The notes below the pieces were generated by a model. That model did not search any database. It was not told where the DNA came from and saw nothing but the letters and a program-made list of their open reading frames with translations. DNA of 5,297 nucleotides from Deltaproteobacteria bacterium (GTDB taxonomy: Bacteria > Desulfobacterota > Dissulfuribacteria > Dissulfuribacterales > QOAL01), in contig JALWJV010000154.1 in NCBI GenBank assembly GCA_026996955.1, positions 1 to 5,297 on the forward strand. Direction: 5' to 3'. Both the position numbers and the translations under genes were made by a program. Every line of letters starts with the position of its first letter. The stretch's first letter is position 1. This document shows positions 1-5,297 of this stretch, piece by piece.

Positions 1-1
1 C

Positions 2-619
2 GGGATTGATATAAAATCCGGCCTCAGGCGGGTTGGGGGAAATGATACCCTTTACATTACCCTGCTTAATACACTTGCAAATGAAAACAGAGGCGTCGCT
101 GATGAAATAAGGGGGCTTGTAGCCCAAGGAAAGATGGAAGAGGCGGCAAGAGTGGTGCATACCCTGAAGGGTACAGCAGGCAACCTGTCGGTGCTGGATC
201 TGCAGGCAGCGGCAGCTTCTCTTGAAAAGGCCATCGCAGCAGGGCGAAGGGATGGGATTGACCGGGGAATAATGCATCTGGAATTTGCCCTTGATACACT
301 TAAATCTGCTGTGAGGGAGCTTTCTGAAATGAAGGTCGCCTCTTCTTCGGAAAAGAATTCAGATGATGAAGATACCCGTCAGCAGGGCACTGAAACCGCT
401 CTAAAGGGAGAGATCCTTGACGGCCTGAGGGAGCTTGAGACCCTTATAAGACATAATGATTTTGATGCACTTGAAAGATTTGAACACCTCCAGGAGCAGT
501 TAGGTGCCCAGGCACAGGATGATGCCTTTGCACAGTTGCAGGAGGCACTGGAAAGATTTGATTTCCCAATGGCAAGGCATCAGATTTCCATCATAATGAA
601 GAGGTTGGGAGTGGGGTGA
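2..619 (+). CDS. C-terminal HPt module of a (probably hybrid) sensor kinase, 5' end outside window
   Basis: The frame is open from the window edge to TGA at 617-619, giving the last 205 residues of a longer protein. An ATG at 134 lies inside the domain and is not the real start: the residues before it (GIDIKSGLRRVGGN and on) match the usual first helix of HPt domains at the C terminus of hybrid kinases. The phosphoacceptor motif HTLKGTAGNLS follows, with the predicted phosphorylated His at visible residue 53 (codon 158-160), then Lys56 and Gly57. The four-helix HPt domain covers about residues 1-108. A polar linker (about 110-134, rich in Ser, Asp and Glu) leads to a second helical segment (135-202) with Leu/Phe/Ala heptad-like spacing, a tail often seen after such HPt domains. 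Known of the family: HPt domains relay phosphate between receiver domains and have no ATPase of their own. Inferred: it exchanges phosphate with the receivers of the next gene, whose start overlaps its stop. Whether kinase and sensor domains precede it cannot be seen. Confidence 0.88.
   Translation, partial: GIDIKSGLRRVGGNDTLYITLLNTLANENRGVADEIRGLVAQGKMEEAARVVHTLKGTAGNLSVLDLQAAAASLEKAIAAGRRDGIDRGIMHLEFALDTLKSAVRELSEMKVASSSEKNSDDEDTRQQGTETALKGEILDGLRELETLIRHNDFDALERFEHLQEQLGAQAQDDAFAQLQEALERFDFPMARHQISIIMKRLGVG
607..611 (+). promoter_or_regulatory. Ribosome binding site deciding the start of the multi-receiver gene
   Basis: GGGAG lies inside the last codons of the upstream gene. It is 4 bases from the GTG at 616 and 10 bases from the ATG at 622. 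The ATG has the more usual spacing and codon; the GTG gives a GTGA overlap with the upstream stop. Both starts fit, and they differ by only two residues. Confidence 0.45.
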
Positions 620-2754
620 GCATGAACAGGGCGCAGAGCATGGGCGGACGGGAGCGGACAATACTCCTGGTGGATGATGAACCTCTGAATATCAGGGTGA
701 TGAGCCAGATTCTCAGGGACAGTTACCGTATAATGGTGGCAACAGGGGGAAATGAGGCATTGAAGTGTGCAGCCTCCCCGCACCCCCCGGACCTGATTCT
801 GCTTGACTTTGTAATGCCTGACCTGGATGGCCTTGCCGTATGCCGAGAACTTAAAGGTGCAGAGCAGACCAAAAATATTCCTGTGATCATGGTTACTGGC
901 AAGGCATCGGACCAGGATATTGCCCAGATACTTGAAGTAGGGGGTGAGGATTGCATTACCAAGCCTGTACACCCGGAACTTCTGAAAAAAAAGGTGGAAA
1001 ATGCCCTTGAGCTTGCACGGTGCAGAAAACGCTCTGTAACAGGCAATGAAGTGCTTGCTGCAGCGCTTGAGCAGGAGAAGGAGACAAATGCCGCACTTTC
1101 TGCAACCATCCGCCGCATGGAAAAAGAGCTTGATGCCTCACGGCAGTACAGGCACATGTTTCTTGCAGAGATGCATCATGAGATAAAGACCCATCTCACC
1201 ACAATTACAGGCATGACAGGCCTTGCCCTGCGTAAGGACCTTTCTGAAGAGCTCCTTGATTACATAATCACCATTGAGAAGGCAACCACCACCCTGGTAG
1301 AGTTAATAAATGATATTGTTGACCTTTCAATGCTTGAAGAAAATGAGCTTGAGCCTGAATACAGGGAGTTCTCCCCTGCCCTTCTTATAAACGAGGTATG
1401 TGATGCGTGCGGAGAGCTGGCATTCAAGAAGAAGGCGGAGCTGGTGCTCGATACCTCTCCGGAGCTCCCTGCACTTTTGAAGGGTTCTCCCACACGCATA
1501 CGGCAGCTTGTAACACACCTGGTTCACTACAATATAAAATGGCTGAACGGCAGGGAGATACTCCTTAAAGCCGGCGGGCGCATGTCCGGAAATGATGAGT
1601 ATCTGCTGGAGATAGCCATCTCCTGTCTTGATAGCAGCTTTACAGACAGCGAGGCAAAGGGGCTTCTGGAGTATGTTGACCCTCTTGAGCGATCAAAAGG
1701 TGCAACGTCAGCTGGCTCCGGCCTGGGGCTTCCAATCTGCAGGCGTATAGTTGAGAGGATGTCAGGTCACATGGATGTTAATGCCACAACAGATGGAGGC
1801 ATTACATTCAGATGTGTAATTCCCTTGGCCTGCGTGGAGCGGCAGCCCCGCCCGGTTAACATCAGCCCAAGGCTAACCCAGGGGTTAAGGGTGCTTGTGC
1901 TTGATGACAGCAGGCTTGCAGCAGGGGTGGTTGCTGGAATGCTTGAACGCCTTGGGTGCAGGGTTGAGACCTGTAATGAATGGGTTGATGTCCTTGGCCG
2001 TACGGACAGCGCCGGTTCTGACAAAGCAGAAGGTTGTAACTGGGATATCATGCTTATTGACTGGAGCATGCCTGGAATAGACGGCCTTGAGTTGACACGA
2101 CGCATCAGGGCAGCCGGTTGTTCTGTGCCAGTGATTATAATGGGAATGCCTGCCCTGATGATGATGAGAATGGTGCATCAGCGGAAATTTAACGCAGAGG
2201 GAGGGTCAGACGGCCGCGCCGGCGGAGAGATAAATACGGGTTTTATAATGAAGCCCGTAAAGACAGAGCCGCTTCTTGAAAAGATATACAAGATGATAAG
2301 CGAGGATTCAGGGGAAACCCTGGGGCACGGTTATGAGGCAGATGATAGGCCCCCTGATGATCTGCGTGGCCTTCGAATTCTCCTGGTTGAGGATAATGCC
2401 ATTAACAGGCAGATAGCAAGACAGCTCCTTGAGATGGCTGATATGGATGTCACAGGGGTATCCACCGGAAACAGTGCTGTTGAGGCAGCCTCTTCATCTC
2501 AATATGATGTGATTCTGATGGATATTGAGCTTCCGGATATGAACGGTATGGAGGCAGCGGAGGTTATCAGAAAAAATACCTTGAATGCTCATACACCGGT
2601 TATCGCACTTACAGCACATTCCTGGGCAAGTCACAGGCGGGCCTACCGCAAGGCAGGAATCGCCTGGTGCATAGAAAAACCCATTGATCTTGATGAACTT
2701 TATGAGACTATCAGGAGGGCGGTTTCAGCAGAGGAGGGAGGCGCTGCCAAATGA
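616..2754 (+). CDS. Multi-receiver hybrid histidine kinase-like protein (REC-HisKA-HATPase-like-REC-REC)
   Basis: This is a 712-residue soluble protein; I see no signal peptide or membrane segment. Domains in order: REC1 (about 15-135) has acidic pair Asp20/Asp21, phosphoacceptor Asp64, Thr94 and Lys116. A charged helix, probably coiled coil, spans 145-180. HisKA (about 179-245) has His188 in MHHEIKTH, with His193 where Pro is usual. An HATPase-like region (about 285-405) follows. REC2 (about 423-560) has Asp430/Asp431, Asp482 and Lys546, but Gly510 replaces the conserved Thr/Ser. REC3 (about 585-705) is fully canonical: Glu592/Asp593, Asp636, Thr666, Lys688. The HATPase region keeps the second glycine box (GSGLGL, 367-372). 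Its N box is degenerate: HLVHYNIKWL at 301-310, with Tyr305 where the metal-binding Asn belongs. The DxGxG box is not recognisable near 336-343. Autokinase activity is therefore doubtful. Inferred role: cytoplasmic phosphorelay hub or scaffold fed by the upstream HPt protein. No DNA-binding or enzymatic output domain is present. Residues are numbered from GTG 616; ATG 622 is an equally good start. Confidence 0.9.
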   Translation: MSMNRAQSMGGRERTILLVDDEPLNIRVMSQILRDSYRIMVATGGNEALKCAASPHPPDLILLDFVMPDLDGLAVCRELKGAEQTKNIPVIMVTGKASDQDIAQILEVGGEDCITKPVHPELLKKKVENALELARCRKRSVTGNEVLAAALEQEKETNAALSATIRRMEKELDASRQYRHMFLAEMHHEIKTHLTTITGMTGLALRKDLSEELLDYIITIEKATTTLVELINDIVDLSMLEENELEPEYREFSPALLINEVCDACGELAFKKKAELVLDTSPELPALLKGSPTRIRQLVTHLVHYNIKWLNGREILLKAGGRMSGNDEYLLEIAISCLDSSFTDSEAKGLLEYVDPLERSKGATSAGSGLGLPICRRIVERMSGHMDVNATTDGGITFRCVIPLACVERQPRPVNISPRLTQGLRVLVLDDSRLAAGVVAGMLERLGCRVETCNEWVDVLGRTDSAGSDKAEGCNWDIMLIDWSMPGIDGLELTRRIRAAGCSVPVIIMGMPALMMMRMVHQRKFNAEGGSDGRAGGEINTGFIMKPVKTEPLLEKIYKMISEDSGETLGHGYEADDRPPDDLRGLRILLVEDNAINRQIARQLLEMADMDVTGVSTGNSAVEAASSSQYDVILMDIELPDMNGMEAAEVIRKNTLNAHTPVIALTAHSWASHRRAYRKAGIAWCIEKPIDLDELYETIRRAVSAEEGGAAK
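2733..2740 (+). promoter_or_regulatory. Ribosome binding site of the HAD phosphatase gene
   Basis: The purine run GGAGGGAG lies in the last codons of the upstream gene, about 10 bases before the ATG at 2751. It supports that start and the ATGA stop/start overlap. Confidence 0.6.
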
Positions 2755-3416
2755 AAAGAGACAGGAAATTTGATGCTGTCATTTTTGACCTTGACGGAAC
2801 ACTTCTTGATACCCTGAAGGATCTGGGAGATGCCATGAACAGGGTGCTCAAGGCACACGGATGGCCGGAACACCCTGAATCTGCCTACAAGAAGTTTGTT
2901 GGAAACGGCGCAACCAGGCTCATTGAAAGGGCTGTACCCCGCGATGCCCGCACCCCGGAAGTCATAAAGGAATGTCTCAGGGAATTTCTGGATGATTATA
3001 GTCAGAACTGGGCAGTGAACACAAGGCCCTACCCAGGGATACCGGAGCTTTTGGAGGGGCTTCAGAGGCATCAGATTATAATGTCTGTGCTTTCAAACAA
3101 GATACATGATTTTACCTTGATGTGTGTAAACAGGTTTCTGCCCTCTTTTACCTTTGCACAGGTCCTGGGCGAGCGGGAGGGCATCCCAAAAAAACCTGAC
3201 CCGGCAGGTGCACTTGAGATCGTGCAGGAAACAGGCATTCCTGCTGAAAAGACCCTGTATGTTGGAGATACAGCCATAGACATGCAGACGGCAAGGGCAG
3301 CGGGCATGTTTGCCGTTGGGGTTCTCTGGGGGTTCAGGGAGAGGGATGAGCTTGAGGAAAACGGTGCAGACGCTTTGGTTGAGCGGCCAGAGGAGATTAT
3401 GGGTTTAATAGTCTGA
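2751..3416 (+). CDS. gph: HAD-family hydrolase, phosphoglycolate phosphatase type
   Basis: The 221-residue product has the usual length of Gph-like HAD phosphatases (subfamily IA). Motif I is FDLDGTLLD, with nucleophile Asp13 and acid/base Asp15. A helical cap (about 18-90) comes next. Motif II is LSNK with Ser115. Motif III is KKPDP with Lys148. Motif IV is GDTAID with Asp173 and Asp177, the Mg-binding acids. All catalytic residues are present, so the enzyme should be active. Known of the family: Gph hydrolyses 2-phosphoglycolate to glycolate and phosphate in the cytoplasm, clearing a product of oxidised DNA 3' ends or of Rubisco oxygenation. Relatives act on other small phosphates or on pyrophosphate (PpaX), and sequence alone does not settle the substrate. 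The ATG overlaps the TGA of the upstream gene (ATGA) and has a good ribosome binding site, so coupled translation is likely. It is followed after one base by radA; a shared DNA repair theme is possible but inferred. Confidence 0.85.
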   Translation: MKRDRKFDAVIFDLDGTLLDTLKDLGDAMNRVLKAHGWPEHPESAYKKFVGNGATRLIERAVPRDARTPEVIKECLREFLDDYSQNWAVNTRPYPGIPELLEGLQRHQIIMSVLSNKIHDFTLMCVNRFLPSFTFAQVLGEREGIPKKPDPAGALEIVQETGIPAEKTLYVGDTAIDMQTARAAGMFAVGVLWGFRERDELEENGADALVERPEEIMGLIV

Positions 3417-3417
3417 T

Positions 3418-4800
3418 ATGCCCAGAAAAACAAAGAACAAGACCGAATATCTCTGCAGCTCCTGCGGCCACGTCTCCCTGAGGTGGTTTGGAAAGTGTCC
3501 TTCCTGCGGGCAGTGGGACAGCCTTGAAGAACAGGTGCATGAAACACCGGCAGCCCACCGAAGCGCAATCTTTACCGGCCCTGACAACCCGGTCCAGCTC
3601 TCAACCGTTGATACAGAAAGTTCAGAATCCCGTATTCCCCTTGAGGTGGAGGAGCTTGACAGGGTGCTTGGAGGCGGGCTTGTGCCAGGCGGCCTGGTGC
3701 TTCTGGGCGGTGAGCCTGGAATCGGCAAGTCAACGCTTCTTCTCCAGATACTGATGCGTCTTTCCCGCCGCGGGATGAAGGTCCTCTATGTAAGCGGGGA
3801 GGAGTCGCTGTCCCAGATTCGTATGCGTGCAGAACGTCTTGGCACATGCCCTGAGGGGCTCTGGAGCATGTGTGAGTGCAGTCTTGAAAAGATTCAGGCA
3901 ACGGTAAAGGAGCTCAAACCGGGTTTTCTTGCAGTTGATTCCATTCAGACAATGAGTGCACCAGGTATTTCTTCCGCCCCTGGCAGTGTGGTTCAGGTCC
4001 GTGAATCCACTGCCATTATAATGCAGATTGCAAAGACCATGGCCATACCCACGGTGATTGTGGGCCATGTCACAAAGGATGGCGCCATTGCCGGTCCAAG
4101 GGTCCTGGAACACCTGGTTGATACAGTGCTCTACTTTGAGGGAGACAGGAGCCACAGCTTCAGGCTGCTTCGTACTGTAAAGAACCGCTATGGTCCCTCC
4201 TTTGAGATAGGGGTTTTTGAGATGACCGGCAAGGGGTTGAGGCAGGTGACAAACCCCTCACGTCTCTTTATGGGTGATCACTCAAATCCGGTTGCAGGCG
4301 CAGTTACTGTCCCGTGCCTTGAGGGTACCAGGCCAATAATGGTTGAAATACAGGCGCTTGTTACACCTTCAAATATGGCCATGCCCCGCCGCACCACTAC
4401 CGGCATTGACTCAAACCGCCTTGCCATGCTTACAGCAGTTGCCCAGCGTCAGTTGGGTATACAGCTTCAGGAGTACGATATATTTGTAAATGTGGCAGGC
4501 GGACTTAAGATTGCTGAGCCTGCTGCAGACCTTGGAATCATTGCCGCTGTTGTGTCAAGCGTGCAGGAGCAGCCTGTCCCTGAAACAATGGCAATGTTTG
4601 GGGAGATAAGCCTGACCGGTGAGTTGCGGGCGGTGGGCAGGAGCGAGTTACGGCTGCGGGAGGCATCACGCCTGGGCTTTTCGTCCTGTGTCCTGCCAAA
4701 GTCCGGGAGCTCTGCCCTGAACATTCCGGAGGGCATGGAGCTTCACAGCTCTCCTGACATTGTGCATGCCATGCGCCGTGCCGGATTGCTGGGTGTTTAA
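3418..4800 (+). CDS. radA: DNA repair protein RadA/Sms, branch-migration ATPase
   Basis: The 460-residue product is full length for the family and collinear with it. A four-cysteine zinc finger lies at the N terminus (Cys13, Cys16, Cys27, Cys30, in the pattern YLCSSCG...GKCPSCGQWDSL). The RecA-like ATPase core has Walker A GEPGIGKST (98-106, Lys104) and Walker B LAVDS (171-175, Asp174). The RadA signature KNRYG is at 255-259. The C-terminal part (about 285-460) is the Lon-protease-like domain, with GGLKIAEPAADL (361-372) and GEISLTGELRAVGR (395-408). Known of the family: RadA is a DnaB-like hexameric ATPase that binds single-stranded DNA, works with RecA, and drives branch migration of recombination intermediates; the Lon-like domain is not an active protease. 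The start ATG lies one base after the upstream TGA. The nearest Shine-Dalgarno-like run (AGGAG, 3391-3395) is about 22 bases away, too far for normal use, so translation probably depends on coupling to gph. No truncation or frameshift is seen. Confidence 0.97.
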   Translation: MPRKTKNKTEYLCSSCGHVSLRWFGKCPSCGQWDSLEEQVHETPAAHRSAIFTGPDNPVQLSTVDTESSESRIPLEVEELDRVLGGGLVPGGLVLLGGEPGIGKSTLLLQILMRLSRRGMKVLYVSGEESLSQIRMRAERLGTCPEGLWSMCECSLEKIQATVKELKPGFLAVDSIQTMSAPGISSAPGSVVQVRESTAIIMQIAKTMAIPTVIVGHVTKDGAIAGPRVLEHLVDTVLYFEGDRSHSFRLLRTVKNRYGPSFEIGVFEMTGKGLRQVTNPSRLFMGDHSNPVAGAVTVPCLEGTRPIMVEIQALVTPSNMAMPRRTTTGIDSNRLAMLTAVAQRQLGIQLQEYDIFVNVAGGLKIAEPAADLGIIAAVVSSVQEQPVPETMAMFGEISLTGELRAVGRSELRLREASRLGFSSCVLPKSGSSALNIPEGMELHSSPDIVHAMRRAGLLGV

Positions 4801-4901
4801 GTTTGATAAAAGCGTCATTGAATTGACTAATTTTGTGTTTTCCTGCTGTATCCATCAAGTTTAACTCCGGTTTTTTTGACATTTTTCATTAAAATACCGG
4901 T

Positions 4902-4925
4902 TTTGCCACCTGTCATTGTGGTAAA
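4902..4925 (+). terminator. Possible weak transcription terminator or structure downstream of radA
   Basis: TTTGCCAC (4902-4909) pairs with GTGGTAAA (4918-4925) around an 8-base loop. This gives an 8-bp stem with one G-U pair, about 100 bases after the radA stop. No clean T run follows (the next bases are TAAGCATTTATTT), so it is a poor intrinsic terminator. It is the first hairpin I see downstream of radA. Confidence 0.25.
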
Positions 4926-4928
4926 TAA

Positions 4929-4957
4929 GCATTTATTTCCTGTAAAAAACATAATGC
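4929..4957. repeat. Imperfect inverted repeat
   Basis: GCATTTAT (4929-4936) is the reverse complement of ATAATGC (4951-4957) apart from one extra T. The loop is 14 bases and includes an A-rich run. It is short and AT-rich, so chance pairing is possible. Confidence 0.25.
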
Positions 4958-5139
4958 CGCGCCAAAAGCTTCAAAAATGCGCATGTTAATACATTTTGTG
5001 CCAGGAAACGCATTGGTACACGAAATGTAGCGTTAGCCACACTGACAATCTGAACAGGCTGTCTGTAAAATTTATTATCCCTTAGTGTCTGTTTGCCATA
5101 TCTCTTTGCAATTCCAAGAATTTTATCTCTGCATGGCAT
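4933..5139 (-). CDS. Weak candidate: short unrecognised reverse-strand ORF, possibly a gene relic
   Basis: This ORF would give 68 residues, basic and with aromatics, starting MPCRDKILGIAKRYGK and ending LARHYVFYRK. I do not recognise it. The frame stays open further upstream to about 5211, so the ATG at 5139 need not be a true start; the extension overlaps, in antisense, the signal-peptide gene at 5167. No clear Shine-Dalgarno sequence precedes the ATG. For: a fairly natural mix of codons and residues in a region with no other gene. Against: short length, AT-rich codons unlike the neighbours, no visible domain, and two inverted repeats inside it. It could be a decayed fragment of a larger gene, a small orphan gene, or chance. 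Confidence 0.18.
   Translation of the reverse strand: MPCRDKILGIAKRYGKQTLRDNKFYRQPVQIVSVANATFRVPMRFLAQNVLTCAFLKLLARHYVFYRK
4991..5028. repeat. Long imperfect inverted repeat (hairpin) in the intergenic gap
   Basis: ACATTTTGTG (4991-5000) pairs with CACGAAATGT (5019-5028) over 10 bp with one G-U pair. CC (5001-5002) can pair with GG (5015-5016) past a two-base TA bulge, leaving a 12-base loop. T4990 and A5029 add one more pair. Neither strand has a clear T run directly after it, so it is not a classic terminator. The 8-base palindrome ATGCGCAT lies just to the left (4977-4984). This is the strongest secondary structure seen in the gap; its function is unknown. Confidence 0.5.
5094..5138. repeat. 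Nested inverted repeat with internal direct repeat
   Basis: TGCCAT (5094-5099) and ATGGCA (5133-5138) are perfect reverse complements. Between them AATTC (5110-5114) and GAATT (5118-5122) form a second perfect stem with a 3-base loop, and TATCTCT occurs twice (5099-5105 and 5124-5130). It lies just upstream of the gene starting at 5167, so it could be a regulator site or leader structure. Chance is not excluded, as the arms are short. Confidence 0.3.
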
Positions 5140-5166
5140 CCGTCTTGCTATTTTGCAGTAGATGTC

Positions 5167-5297
5167 ATGTTGTGTGTCAAAACAAAAATATCGTGTTTCT
5201 GCCTGGGTTTTTTACTGCTGTGGGGCTTAGTGTCCTTCTGCTCAGGTGCTGAAAATATACAGTCAGGAGAGGATGAAGCAGCATGGCAGGAGCTTTC
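5167..5297 (+). CDS. N-terminal end of an exported protein with signal peptide, cut by the window edge
   Basis: From ATG 5167 the frame runs open to the window end, giving 43 complete residues. The start MLCVKTK carries two lysines, followed by a hydrophobic stretch (about residues 8-25, ISCFCLGFLLLWGLVSFC) and a small-residue cleavage site, SGA before EN (cut after Ala28). The next residues are acidic and polar (ENIQSGEDEAAWQEL), as expected of a mature exported domain. This is a typical Sec signal peptide for the periplasm or outer membrane. Cys25 is preceded by Phe, a poor lipobox, so a lipoprotein is less likely. No strong ribosome binding site precedes the ATG (only AGTAGATG-like bases), so the start is less certain than the frame; TTG at 5170 is an alternative. 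The family cannot be told from this fragment. A gap of 366 bases separates it from radA, suggesting its own transcription unit. Confidence 0.65.
   Translation, partial: MLCVKTKISCFCLGFLLLWGLVSFCSGAENIQSGEDEAAWQEL

Larger units (their letters stand above)
4801..5166. other. AT-richer intergenic gap of 366 bases with inverted repeats and no convincing gene
   Basis: Base composition is visibly more AT-rich than in the flanking genes (for example 22 G/C in the 60 bases from 4861). I find no tRNA, rRNA or known riboswitch, and no strong sigma-70 promoter. What it holds is four imperfect inverted repeats (4902-4925, 4929-4957, 4991-5028, 5094-5138), listed separately, and one weak reverse-strand reading frame (4933-5139). 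The end of the radA transcript and the promoter of the gene at 5167 should both lie here. Confidence 0.6.

Noticed and set aside
134..619. A stand-alone 161-residue HPt protein starting at ATG 134
   Set aside because: The residues before 134 continue the HPt domain in frame to the window edge, so the ATG is internal and the gene starts outside the window.
580..1157. Reverse-strand ORFs of 61-144 residues opposite the multi-receiver gene
   Set aside because: They lie antisense to a well-supported REC domain, have no recognisable motif and no ribosome binding site; they are shadows of the forward gene.
2..2754. One fused gene broken by a frameshift at the 616-619 overlap
   Set aside because: The HPt protein ends with a complete helical tail, and the next protein has its own start with a ribosome binding site directly before REC1. 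Two overlapping genes explain this better.
3405..4155. Reverse-strand ORFs of 107-165 residues opposite gph and radA
   Set aside because: Low-complexity Ser/Pro/Arg-rich translations antisense to conserved radA and gph coding sequence; no support as genes.
4823..4852. Sigma-70 promoter with -35 TTGACT at 4823 and -10 near 4847
   Set aside because: The -35 box is good, but the best -10 at 17-18 bases (CTGTAT/TGTATC) is poor. The same holds for TTGACA at 4876, which has no -10 at usual spacing.
4862..4905. CCGGTTTT direct repeat (4868-4875 and 4898-4905) as a repeat array
   Set aside because: Only two copies of about 8 bases, with no regular spacing or third unit; most likely chance.
4985..5037. 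Integron attC-like site suggested by GCGTTAGCC beside a hairpin
   Set aside because: GTTAGCC does not match GTTRRRY, and no paired RYYYAAC box is found on the other side in the right orientation.

Overview
The window reads as a chromosomal segment of a Gram-negative bacterium. The proteins resemble those of sulfate-reducing deltaproteobacteria (Desulfobacterota): densely built multi-receiver phosphorelay proteins next to housekeeping gph and radA genes, at moderate GC. That placement rests on protein style only and is tentative.

Layout. (1) Positions 2-619 hold the 3' end of a gene coding for a histidine phosphotransfer (HPt) module, most likely the tail of a hybrid sensor kinase that begins left of the window. 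(2) Positions 616-2754 code for a 712-residue protein with the order REC - coiled coil - HisKA - HATPase-like - REC - REC. It lacks key ATP-binding residues (N box and first glycine box), so it may be a kinase-dead phosphorelay scaffold. (3) Positions 2751-3416 code for a HAD-family phosphatase of the phosphoglycolate phosphatase (Gph) type. (4) Positions 3418-4800 code for a complete RadA/Sms DNA repair ATPase. (5) Positions 4801-5166 are an AT-richer gap with no convincing gene, but with several imperfect inverted repeats and one weak reverse-strand reading frame. (6) From 5167 to the window end lies the start of a new forward gene whose product opens with a signal peptide.

The first four genes are packed end to end (GTGA overlap, ATGA overlap, then one base between stop and start), so they are probably co-transcribed and translationally coupled. 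Functionally they form two pairs. The HPt protein and the multi-receiver protein look like partners in a phosphorelay. Gph and RadA are both housekeeping functions that can be linked to DNA damage repair: Gph clears 2-phosphoglycolate, which can be released from oxidised DNA 3' ends, and RadA promotes branch migration in recombination. The operon appears to end at 4800, and the exported protein at the right edge probably belongs to a separate unit.

No mobile element, CRISPR array, tRNA or rRNA was recognised. The most notable feature is the degenerate kinase core in the multi-receiver protein. I do not see a clearly new biological system.
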